DNA of 10,627 nt from CAYMLQ01 sp964390795 (GTDB lineage: Bacteria; Verrucomicrobiota; Kiritimatiellia; RFP12; UBA1067). Below, piece after piece: positions 5,256-10,627 of the stretch. The stretch's first letter is position 1; every line of letters starts with the position of its first letter. The notes below the pieces were generated by a model. It ran no database searches, was not told the DNA's origin, and was given only the letters and a program-made list of their open reading frames with translations. A program made the position numbers and the translations under genes. Location: the NCBI GenBank assembly GCA_964390795.1, contig CAYMLQ010000197.1:1-10627 (forward strand), read 5' to 3'.

Positions 5256-7574
5256 ATGAGAAGAATTGATCTGGCGGGTGACTGGACCGTGCGCAAAGCC
5301 GGGGCCAAAAAATGCCTTCCGGCGATTGTGCCCGGCTGCGTCCATGCGGATCTGCTCGCGGCGCTCGAAATTGAGAACCCCTTTTCGCGTAAGAATTTGG
5401 ATGGCGTTGCCTGGGTGGCTGCGTCCGAGTGGATCTACGAGAAACTTTTTGTGGCCGAGGATCTGTCGGCTTTCGACCGCGTGGTATTGCGTTTCGAGGG
5501 GCTGGACACCTTCGCCTCCATCAGCCTGAATGACAAGGCGCTGGGCCAAACCTGCAACCGCTTCGAGCCGGCGGAGTTCGATGTCAAAGCCCTGCTCAAG
5601 CCGGGCAAAAACCGGCTCGTCGTTACGTTTGTTCCGCCGGCATCGGCGGCAGCCGAGGGGGTGCGCTCGCCGGTCGGCGCCAGGGGTTCCGCGCAGCCGT
5701 CCGCAGCGACGGTGGGTGTCTGGCGCGGGGTGTCCATTTTCGCGTTCGCCAGCGTGCGGGTGAAGGATGTGCTGCTCCGTCAGGATTTCGCGGTGAGCGG
5801 GATCGTCGGGCTGGACGTCGCCGTTGCGGCGGAACGATATGACCCGGCGCTGCATCTCGAGATTCTTGTCCGCGTTTGCTACAAAGGGAATATCCTGCAC
5901 GAGGCGCGGGACATCCTGTCGAAGGATCAGGCGTCGCTGCGACTCAACATCAAGAACCCGCAGTTCTGGTGGCCGGCGGGGTTGGGCGACCAGCCGCTTT
6001 ACGAGGTGACCGTCGACATTCTGGCGGGGCGTACCTGTCTCGAGCACGTCTCGCGGCGTATCGGGTTGCGCCAGTTTACGGTTGACCAGCGCGTCGAGGG
6101 CGGGCGGTCCGCCCACCGGTTTTTCATCAACAGGCATCCGCTGTTTCTCAAGGGCGCGAGCTGGCTGCCTGCGGACCTTTATGCGGCGCGCCTGACGCGC
6201 GTTGAATATGCGCGGCTGGTCAAGGCCGCCGCCGTGGCGAATATGAATGTCCTGCGCGTCTGGGGCGGCGGGGTGTACGAGAGCGACGCGTTTTACGATT
6301 TGTGTGACGAATATGGCATCTGCGTGTGGCAGGACCTGATGCTGGGCGCGGCGCGCGCGGAGGTGCCGCCGCCTGCTGCGCTGGCCGCGTTCCAGCGCGA
6401 GGTGCGGCAGAACATCCAGAGGCTGCGGCATCATCCCTGTCTGGCGTTCTGGTGCGGGGGCGACGGCGGCGGGGGGGGCGTGGCTGCGGCGTACGAGGCG
6501 GCGGCGGCCGCTGATGTCGCTGCGTTCGATCCAGACCGCGTGCTGTTGCCCGCGACACCGCACGAGCCCTTCTCTCTCCCAGCAACGTCCGCCTACGAGA
6601 CGCTGCCGGCCTATCCCGAGCCGCGCGTGGTGGCAGGGTATTTGAACGAGGACGAACGCAACGTCTCCCATCCGGTCTGCGCTTACCATGTCTCCCCTGA
6701 CAACGGCGCGAAGCGGGTGTTCAGCGCGTTCCTTGACCGATTTCTGCTGCCGTCGGGCTTCGACAACACGCTGTGGCTGAGCCAGATTCAGCAGGGTGTG
6801 TCCGTCAAGCGCCAGCTCGAGCAGACGCGCATGGGCGAGCATGCGGCGGAAGGGTTCATCTATTGGCACTTCAACGATTGCTGGCCTGCGTGCAGCCCGT
6901 CGTCGGTGGACTTCGAGGGCCGCTGGAAGGCGCTGCACTATATGGCCCGCCGTTTCTTCGCTCCCGTCTGGCTCTGCGGCGGGTATCATCCGGAGGCCGG
7001 AAGCGTGGATCTCTTTGCGTTCAATGACGGGGTCAAGCCGTTTAAGGGCGAGCTGCAATGGCGCGTGACGCAGATGGAGGGTGCGGTGGTGAGCGAGGGC
7101 GCCAAGAAGGTGTCGCTGGCTCCAGCCTCGCGCGAGAAACCGGCTTGCGTCAAGGTGGCGGACGCGCTCCGTAAATTCGGCGCCGGCAATCTGCTGCTCT
7201 GGCTCTACCTGCTGGACGAGCAAGGCAATCAGGCGGCGTGGAACGTGGTTCTTTTCTGCGAGCCGCGCGAGCTGGCGGTGCTGCCCCCGCGCATGAGGGC
7301 CGAGATCCGCGCGTGGGACGACAACAGTTTCGCCGTGACCCTGACCAGCCACCATCCGGCCCTGTGGGTCTGGATTTCGCTGGAGGGCATGGACGCGCGC
7401 TACGATGAGAATTTCTTCTGTCTGGAACCGGAAAAGCCGTTCCGCGTTCGCGTCACGCCGTCGACGCGCCTCAAGCTCGACCAGTTCAGGCAGGTCATCC
7501 GCATCGGCTCGCTGCGCGACACCTGGCAGGAGAAGCGCAGCCTGATGCAGATGGTGGCCACGCCGAAGAAGTAG
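5256..7574 (+). CDS. GH2 beta-mannosidase-like protein lacking the catalytic glutamates
   Basis: 772-residue cytoplasmic protein (no signal peptide) of the beta-mannosidase branch of glycoside hydrolase family 2. In order: a jelly-roll sugar-binding domain (about 3-165, with EWIYEK and FEGLDTFASISLN), an Ig-like domain (about 166-275, FWWPAGLG at 237-244), a TIM barrel (about 285-570, with FLKGASWLPADL, NVLRVWGGGVYESDAFYD and YGICVWQDL) and C-terminal beta domains. YWHFNDCWPACSPSSVD (536-552) and GRWKALHYMARRFF are classic for the family. The acid/base motif WCGNNE is replaced by WCGGDG at 399-404, followed by a Gly/Ala tract. The nucleophile motif (SE-Y/F-G) aligns best with SAY at 445-447, giving Ala at 446. 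The usual GD-x-H-x-W region between them is missing. The frame is intact, so this is probably an inactive or re-purposed homologue. The ATG at 5256 has AAGGT upstream; a TTG at 5169 is the far alternative. Confidence 0.9.
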   Translation: MRRIDLAGDWTVRKAGAKKCLPAIVPGCVHADLLAALEIENPFSRKNLDGVAWVAASEWIYEKLFVAEDLSAFDRVVLRFEGLDTFASISLNDKALGQTCNRFEPAEFDVKALLKPGKNRLVVTFVPPASAAAEGVRSPVGARGSAQPSAATVGVWRGVSIFAFASVRVKDVLLRQDFAVSGIVGLDVAVAAERYDPALHLEILVRVCYKGNILHEARDILSKDQASLRLNIKNPQFWWPAGLGDQPLYEVTVDILAGRTCLEHVSRRIGLRQFTVDQRVEGGRSAHRFFINRHPLFLKGASWLPADLYAARLTRVEYARLVKAAAVANMNVLRVWGGGVYESDAFYDLCDEYGICVWQDLMLGAARAEVPPPAALAAFQREVRQNIQRLRHHPCLAFWCGGDGGGGGVAAAYEAAAAADVAAFDPDRVLLPATPHEPFSLPATSAYETLPAYPEPRVVAGYLNEDERNVSHPVCAYHVSPDNGAKRVFSAFLDRFLLPSGFDNTLWLSQIQQGVSVKRQLEQTRMGEHAAEGFIYWHFNDCWPACSPSSVDFEGRWKALHYMARRFFAPVWLCGGYHPEAGSVDLFAFNDGVKPFKGELQWRVTQMEGAVVSEGAKKVSLAPASREKPACVKVADALRKFGAGNLLLWLYLLDEQGNQAAWNVVLFCEPRELAVLPPRMRAEIRAWDDNSFAVTLTSHHPALWVWISLEGMDARYDENFFCLEPEKPFRVRVTPSTRLKLDQFRQVIRIGSLRDTWQEKRSLMQMVATPKK

Positions 7575-7575
7575 G

Positions 7576-8355
7576 TCACCAGTGCATCCGGACCGGAACG
7601 CCGTCGGCGTGGAGCGCGTCCTTGATCTGGCGGATCGTGAACTCGCCGGTGTGGATCATGCCGGCCACGATGGCCGCATCCGCGCGGGCGATGTTGAAGG
7701 CGTCGCGCAGGTGCGCGGCGCAGCCCGCGCCGCCGGAGGCCACCACCGGAACGCGCACGGCCTCGGCGATGAGCCGCGTGACGGTGAGTTCGAACCCCGC
7801 GCGCGTGCCGTCCGCATCCACGGAGTTCACCACGATTTCGCCCGCGCCGAGCTGCTCGGCCCGCCGGGCCCACTCCACCGCGTCAAGCCCGGTGCGCTCG
7901 CGGAAGCCGCGCGTCGTGACCTCGTAGCCGCTCGGGAAGCGCGCCCGGTCGGGATTCGCCACCGGGTCCATGCCCAGGACGATGCACTGCGCACCGAACG
8001 CCCGCGCGCCCTCGCTGATGATGGACGGGGTCTTGACGGCGAGCGAGTTGACGGAGATCTTTTCCGCGCCCGCGAGCAGCACGCGCGACATGTCGTCGAG
8101 GCAGGCGATGCCGCCGCCTACGGCGAAGGGGATGCGGATGGCCTGGGCCACGTCGCGCACCATGTCGATGTCGATGGGGCGGCGCTCGGCTGAGGCGGTG
8201 ATGTCGTACACGACCAGCTCGTCGCACCCTTCGTCGGAATAGCGGACCGCCATTTCGATCGGGTCGCCAAGGTCGATGTTGTTCTGGAACTTCACCCCTT
8301 TGGTGACGCGGCGCTTGATGACGTCCAGACAGGGAATAATGCGTTTCGTGAGCAT
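7576..8355 (-). CDS. hisF: Imidazole glycerol phosphate synthase, cyclase subunit HisF
   Basis: 259-residue TIM-barrel subunit that uses ammonia delivered from HisH to convert PRFAR into imidazole glycerol phosphate and AICAR in histidine biosynthesis; cytoplasmic HisF-HisH heterodimer. The catalytic aspartates are present: D11 in RIIPCLDV and D130 in VLGMDP. The phosphate-binding motifs AVGGGI (78-83) and VASGGAG (205-211) and the signature VNSVDADGTRAGFEL (177-190 region) are intact. Length matches the family (about 250-260). The start lies three bases after the hisH stop, so the two are co-transcribed and probably coupled. The stop is separated by one base from the stop of the convergent GH2 gene, leaving no room for a terminator. 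Confidence 0.98.
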   Translation of the reverse strand: MLTKRIIPCLDVIKRRVTKGVKFQNNIDLGDPIEMAVRYSDEGCDELVVYDITASAERRPIDIDMVRDVAQAIRIPFAVGGGIACLDDMSRVLLAGAEKISVNSLAVKTPSIISEGARAFGAQCIVLGMDPVANPDRARFPSGYEVTTRGFRERTGLDAVEWARRAEQLGAGEIVVNSVDADGTRAGFELTVTRLIAEAVRVPVVASGGAGCAAHLRDAFNIARADAAIVAGMIHTGEFTIRQIKDALHADGVPVRMHW

Positions 8356-8358
8356 GGT

Positions 8359-8976
8359 TTACGGATTCCAGCGGGTGAAATTGGCGAGCAGGCGCAGGCC
8401 GATACGTCCAGACTTCTCGGGGTGGAACTGGGTGGCGGCTACGTTGCCGCGGCCGACCATCGAGGCGAAGGTCACGTCCGCGTAATCGGTTGTGCCGATC
8501 GCGAGCGACGGGTCGGCGGGGGCCGGGTAGTAGCTGTGAACGAAATAGAACTCGCTGTCGTCCGCAATGCCTTCGAGCAGCGGGTGCGGCCGCACGATGC
8601 GCACCTGGTTCCAGCCCATTTGCGGGACTTTGTCCCAGCGGTCCGTGGGCTGGAAACGCGGAACGCGTCCCGGCAGGAGACCGAGGGTGGGGGTGCCGCC
8701 GTCCTCTTCCGAGAACTCCAGGAGGATCTGCGTTCCGAGGCAGATGCCGAGGAAGGGGGTGCCGCGGTTCGCGACCTCCTTCAGCACGGGGATCAGGCGC
8801 AGGTCAGTGAGGTTCCGCATGGCCGATCCCGCCGCCCCGACGCCGGGGAATACCACGCGGTCGGCGGCGAGAATGACCTGCGGGTCGGAGGTGACGGACG
8901 CGTCGCAGCCGAGCGCTTGGAACGCGAGTTGCACGCTGGTCAGGTTACCTGCTTTGTAGTCGACGATGGCGATCAT
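8359..8976 (-). CDS. hisH: Imidazole glycerol phosphate synthase, glutamine amidotransferase subunit HisH
   Basis: 205-residue class I glutamine amidotransferase that hydrolyses glutamine and channels ammonia to HisF. The nucleophile C79 sits in FLGICLGTQ (76-83 region), and the other triad members are H185 and E187 in QFHPEKSG. The N-terminus IAIVDYKAGN and FPGVGAAG (43-50) are typical. The ATG at 8976 was chosen because it gives the canonical N-terminus; the frame remains open to 9042 with only a TTG start there. The ribosome site is weak. No hisA lies between hisH and hisF, unlike many his operons. Confidence 0.97.
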   Translation of the reverse strand: MIAIVDYKAGNLTSVQLAFQALGCDASVTSDPQVILAADRVVFPGVGAAGSAMRNLTDLRLIPVLKEVANRGTPFLGICLGTQILLEFSEEDGGTPTLGLLPGRVPRFQPTDRWDKVPQMGWNQVRIVRPHPLLEGIADDSEFYFVHSYYPAPADPSLAIGTTDYADVTFASMVGRGNVAATQFHPEKSGRIGLRLLANFTRWNP

Positions 8977-9013
8977 AAGGGTTCCCGGTAGGGGGTGCGC
9001 AAACAAGCGATTT

Positions 9014-9042
9014 ATTGTCGTTGAGGCGGCTGGGAAAGTCAA
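9014..9042 (-). promoter_or_regulatory. Candidate promoter for hisH-hisF
   Basis: On the minus strand TTGACT (9042-9037) is followed after 17 bases by GACAAT (9019-9014), matching five and four of six consensus positions. Transcription would start near 9007, about 30 bases before the hisH ATG. No attenuator-like His-rich leader is seen. Confidence 0.45.
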
Positions 9043-9049
9043 CTACAAT
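9021..9049 (+). promoter_or_regulatory. Candidate divergent promoter for the DUF4886-type gene
   Basis: On the plus strand TTGAGG (9021-9026) is followed after 17 bases by TACAAT (9044-9049). It overlaps the hisH promoter almost completely, in the opposite direction. The transcript would start near 9056 and carry a leader of about 250 bases through the repeat cluster to the ATG at 9306. Confidence 0.4.
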
Positions 9050-9080
9050 AGGCCTTTAAACAACGAAGGGCGCATCTGCG

Positions 9081-9224
9081 ATGAGGAGCAAGGCCAGAGA
9101 GTTGAGCCTGCTCTCACTTAGCCCTGGGCCGGCTAAAGCCGGTACAACGAGCGGACGCTCAAGCCCTGGGCCGGCTAAAGCCGGTACAACGAGCGGACGC
9201 ACCAGCATGTTGTACCGGCTTTAG
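9081..9224 (+). other. Possible 47-codon leader ORF spanning the tandem repeat
   Basis: An ATG at 9081 with AAGGG ten bases upstream opens a frame to TAG at 9222-9224. The 42-base repeat period keeps frame, so the peptide contains SPGPAKAGTTSGRS followed by a near-identical copy. The stop falls inside the inverted repeat copy. It may be an accident of repeat composition. If translated, it would cover and melt the repeat hairpins upstream of the main gene. Confidence 0.2.
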
Positions 9225-9236
9225 CCGGCCCAGAGC
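9121..9236. repeat. Repeat cluster: two direct 38-base units and one inverted copy
   Basis: Identical 38-base units at 9121-9158 and 9163-9200 start GCCCTGGGCCGGCTAAAGCC and end GCGGACGC. An inverted copy of the first 28 bases lies at 9209-9236, with one mismatch. Each unit has its own small hairpin (CCGGC-TAAA-GCCGG). Unit 2 and the inverted copy can form a stem of about 28 pairs with a loop near 18 bases. This is the architecture of REP/BIME-like elements. No transposase is nearby. Confidence 0.9.
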
Positions 9237-9305
9237 ACTTGCCGAGGCTGTGTTACACATGAACGCAGAGTCGCAGACGTGCCCGTACAACGAAGGGGAT
9301 TAGCT

Positions 9306-10229
9306 ATGCGTTGGAATCCAGGTTTGCTCGTCGTGATCGCTGTGGGTCTCTGCGTCGCGGCGCGGGCGGAGACGAAAGAGGTCAAGGTGTTGGCCGTGGG
9401 AAACAGCTTCTCGGCGAATGCGCTGCGGCATTTCGGCGACATCGTCAAGGCGTCTGGAAATACGACCCTTGCGCTCAACGCGATGATCGGCGGGTGTGAT
9501 TTCGAGCGGCACATGCGGCACGCGGACGCGTTCGATGCCGATCCGAATGCTCCTGAAGGCCGGCCCTATCCCGGAAAGAAGAGCCTCAAGGATCTGTTGA
9601 CCACGCAGAAATGGGACTACGTCACCATCCAGCAGGCGAGCCCCAAGAGTTTCAAGCCGGAGACGTTTCACCCGCACGCGGACCGTCTGATCGCCTACAT
9701 CAAGAAATATGCGCCGCAGGCGGAGATCGTGATCCATCAGACGTGGGCGTACCGCGACGATCATCCCTACTGGGGCCTGACGAACTTCAACCACGACGTG
9801 ATGTACAAGGGCGTGCGGGCCGCATACGACGGGCTCGCGAAAGACACGGGCTTCCGTCAGGTGCCCTGCGGCGATGCCATGGAGGCCGCGCGGCTCGATC
9901 CGGCGTGGGGAAAATTCGTGCCTGATCCCGATTTCAATCCGAAGACGGCGGTCTATCCGGCGTTACCCAAAAACGAAAAGCGGTCGCTGCACGGGGGCTA
10001 CAGTTGGAAGAAAGACGCAAAGACGGGCGAATACAGGCTGGGCTGGGATAAGTTTCACGCCAACACGCAGGGCGAGTATCTACAGGGGTGTGTCTGGCTC
10101 GAGTTTTTCTTCGGCCAGAGCGCCGTGGGCAACGCCTTCGTGCCGAAAGGCATGACGCCGGAAGACGCCGCCATCCTGCAGCGCGTCGCGCACCGTGTCG
10201 TGAAGTCTGGTAGGGCGGGTTCCCCGTAA
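9306..10229 (+). CDS. Secreted DUF4886 / SGNH-hydrolase-like protein
   Basis: 307-residue exported protein. The signal peptide is residues 1-21: a basic start MRW, a hydrophobic core (LLVVIAVGLCV) and cleavage after ARA. The mature part starts VKVLAVGNSFSANAL, where GNS (32-34) is the SGNH block I with S34 as likely nucleophile. DYVTIQQAS (104-112) and IVIHQTWAYR (141-150) fit the middle blocks, and DKFHAN (248-253) supplies the D-x-x-H pair (D248, H251). The family is found in DUF4886 and related esterase-like proteins, so action on acylated glycans is plausible but unproven. The ATG at 9306 was preferred over a GTG at 9279 because AAGGGG is correctly spaced and the signal peptide begins there. 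The last seven codons and the stop lie in a dispersed repeat. Confidence 0.82.
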   Translation: MRWNPGLLVVIAVGLCVAARAETKEVKVLAVGNSFSANALRHFGDIVKASGNTTLALNAMIGGCDFERHMRHADAFDADPNAPEGRPYPGKKSLKDLLTTQKWDYVTIQQASPKSFKPETFHPHADRLIAYIKKYAPQAEIVIHQTWAYRDDHPYWGLTNFNHDVMYKGVRAAYDGLAKDTGFRQVPCGDAMEAARLDPAWGKFVPDPDFNPKTAVYPALPKNEKRSLHGGYSWKKDAKTGEYRLGWDKFHANTQGEYLQGCVWLEFFFGQSAVGNAFVPKGMTPEDAAILQRVAHRVVKSGRAGSP

Positions 10230-10250
10230 CCCGCCGCCGGTCCCGAATGG
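10209..10250 (+). repeat. Dispersed GGTAGGGCG repeat, copy B
   Basis: GGTAGGGCGGGTTCCCCGTA and following bases, ending TCCCGAATGG. The centre folds as GCGGGTT-CCCCG/TAACCCGC, a 7-base stem. It supplies the final codons (SGRAGSP) and the TAA stop (10227-10229) of the DUF4886-type gene. It matches copy A at 3215-3271. Confidence 0.55.
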
Positions 10251-10276
10251 CGATAAGATCAGCAATTTGGATTTAG

Positions 10277-10358
10277 CACGCAAAGACCCGGAGACTCAAA
10301 GATGGTAGGGCGAGAATGGCCTTTTCTCATCTTGGGGTCTTCGGGTCTTTTGCGTGTG
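10277..10358. repeat. Large imperfect inverted repeat, possible bidirectional terminator
   Basis: The left arm at 10277-10304 (CACGCAAAGACCCGGAGACT and on to GATG) pairs with the right arm at 10328-10358 (CATCTTGGGGTCTTCGGGTC and on to GCGTGTG) with a few mismatches and bulges. The 23-base loop carries a short GGTAGGGCGA ... GAATGG segment (10304-10319), which looks like an internally deleted copy of the dispersed repeat. It lies between the convergent DUF4886-type gene and serC, so it could stop transcription from both sides. It could also be a small non-autonomous mobile repeat. Confidence 0.7.
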
Positions 10359-10390
10359 CCGATCAACAGAGGGATCGGGTTTTAGCCGTC

Positions 10391-10627
10391 TTAACCGTTG
10401 CGCTTCTCGAAGTCCTTCATGAACCCGACCAGATGCTCGACGCCCGCGACCGGGAAGGCGTTGTAGATCGAGGCGCGGATGCCGCCCACGGAGCGGTGGC
10501 CCTTGAGCTGCTTCATGCCGGCTTCGGAGGCCTGCTTGATGAAGAGCGTCTCGAGTTCCTCGGTCGGCAGGCGGAAGGTGACGTTCATGTCCGAACGGAA
10601 CTCTTTCTTCGCGGTGCCGCGGTAGAA
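10391..10627 (-). CDS. serC: Phosphoserine aminotransferase SerC, C-terminal fragment
   Basis: The last 78 codons of a gene entering from the right edge. SerC is a PLP enzyme converting 3-phosphohydroxypyruvate and glutamate to phosphoserine and 2-oxoglutarate; the same enzyme often serves pyridoxal phosphate synthesis. The visible part runs from FYRGTAKKEFRSDMNVTF to the end, with the hallmark LKGHRSVGGIRASIYNAFP (near 41-59 of the fragment), which carries the conserved substrate-binding His and Arg, and the usual terminal FMKDFEKRNG. The stop is TAA at 10393-10391. The frame is open to the window edge, so the start is not visible. Confidence 0.95.
   Translation of the reverse strand, partial: FYRGTAKKEFRSDMNVTFRLPTEELETLFIKQASEAGMKQLKGHRSVGGIRASIYNAFPVAGVEHLVGFMKDFEKRNG

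Noticed and set aside
6447..6650. Compensating frameshifts hiding a normal GH2 active site
   Set aside because: The other two plus-strand frames across 6450-6520 do not encode an NNE motif, and the frame is correct on both sides. The loss therefore appears real, barring sequencing error in the G-run.
5247..7355. 702-codon open frame on the minus strand opposite the GH2 gene
   Set aside because: The translation is rich in Arg, His and Pro with no domain motifs, and the plus-strand frame has unmistakable GH2 motifs. It is a GC-content shadow.
7582..8193. 203-codon plus-strand frame opposite hisF
   Set aside because: hisF is complete with both catalytic aspartates; the opposite frame has no motif.
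9121..9236. CRISPR array
   Set aside because: Only two direct units with a four-base gap, plus an inverted copy. There are no unique spacers of regular length and no cas genes.
9279..9305. GTG start at 9279 for the secreted protein
   Set aside because: It would place extra residues, including two arginines, before the signal peptide. The ATG at 9306 has the better ribosome site.

Overview
The window is GC-rich bacterial chromosome. Gene density is moderate, with short intergenic gaps that often hold palindromic repeats. The gene mix is a GH2 beta-mannosidase-like protein, a Gfo/Idh/MocA oxidoreductase, a secreted DUF4886/SGNH-type protein and a SWIM-SNF2 helicase. Together with the intergenic repeats, this would suit a member of the PVC group (Kiritimatiellota, Lentisphaerota or Verrucomicrobiota). 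That placement is inference from gene content; there is no rRNA or other firm taxonomic marker here.

Layout. (1) 1-250, minus strand: a ribbon-helix-helix antitoxin whose stop overlaps, in an ATGA, the start codon of a gene leaving the window, probably its PIN-type toxin. (2) 478-3213, plus: a 911-residue SNF2-family ATPase with an N-terminal SWIM zinc finger. (3) 3422-3835, plus: a small lipoprotein gene whose 3' end looks frameshifted, followed by a strong hairpin shared with the convergent neighbour. (4) 3911-5071 (minus) and 5256-7574 (plus): a divergent pair, a Gfo/Idh/MocA oxidoreductase and a GH2 protein. They share a 184-bp control region with overlapping palindromes. (5) 7576-8976, minus: hisF and hisH, the two subunits of imidazole glycerol phosphate synthase; hisF ends one base from the GH2 stop. 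(6) 9043-9305: divergent, overlapping promoters, then a repeat-filled leader before a secreted DUF4886-type gene (9306-10229, plus). (7) 10230-10390: a large imperfect inverted repeat between convergent genes. (8) 10391-10627, minus: the 3' end of serC.

The genes do not form one pathway. hisH/hisF and serC are amino-acid biosynthesis. The oxidoreductase/GH2 pair suggests sugar or glycoside metabolism. The most striking observation is that the GH2 protein keeps its fold motifs but lacks both catalytic glutamates and the active-site stretch between them, so it is probably a non-catalytic or re-purposed mannosidase homologue. Second is the 9021-9305 leader: two in-frame tandem repeats plus an inverted copy sit between a promoter and the gene it would drive. 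Third is a dispersed GGTAGGGCG repeat with three copies, one of which supplies the C-terminus and stop codon of a gene. No intergenic stretch exceeds 300 bases. I saw no tRNA, rRNA, CRISPR array or transposase.
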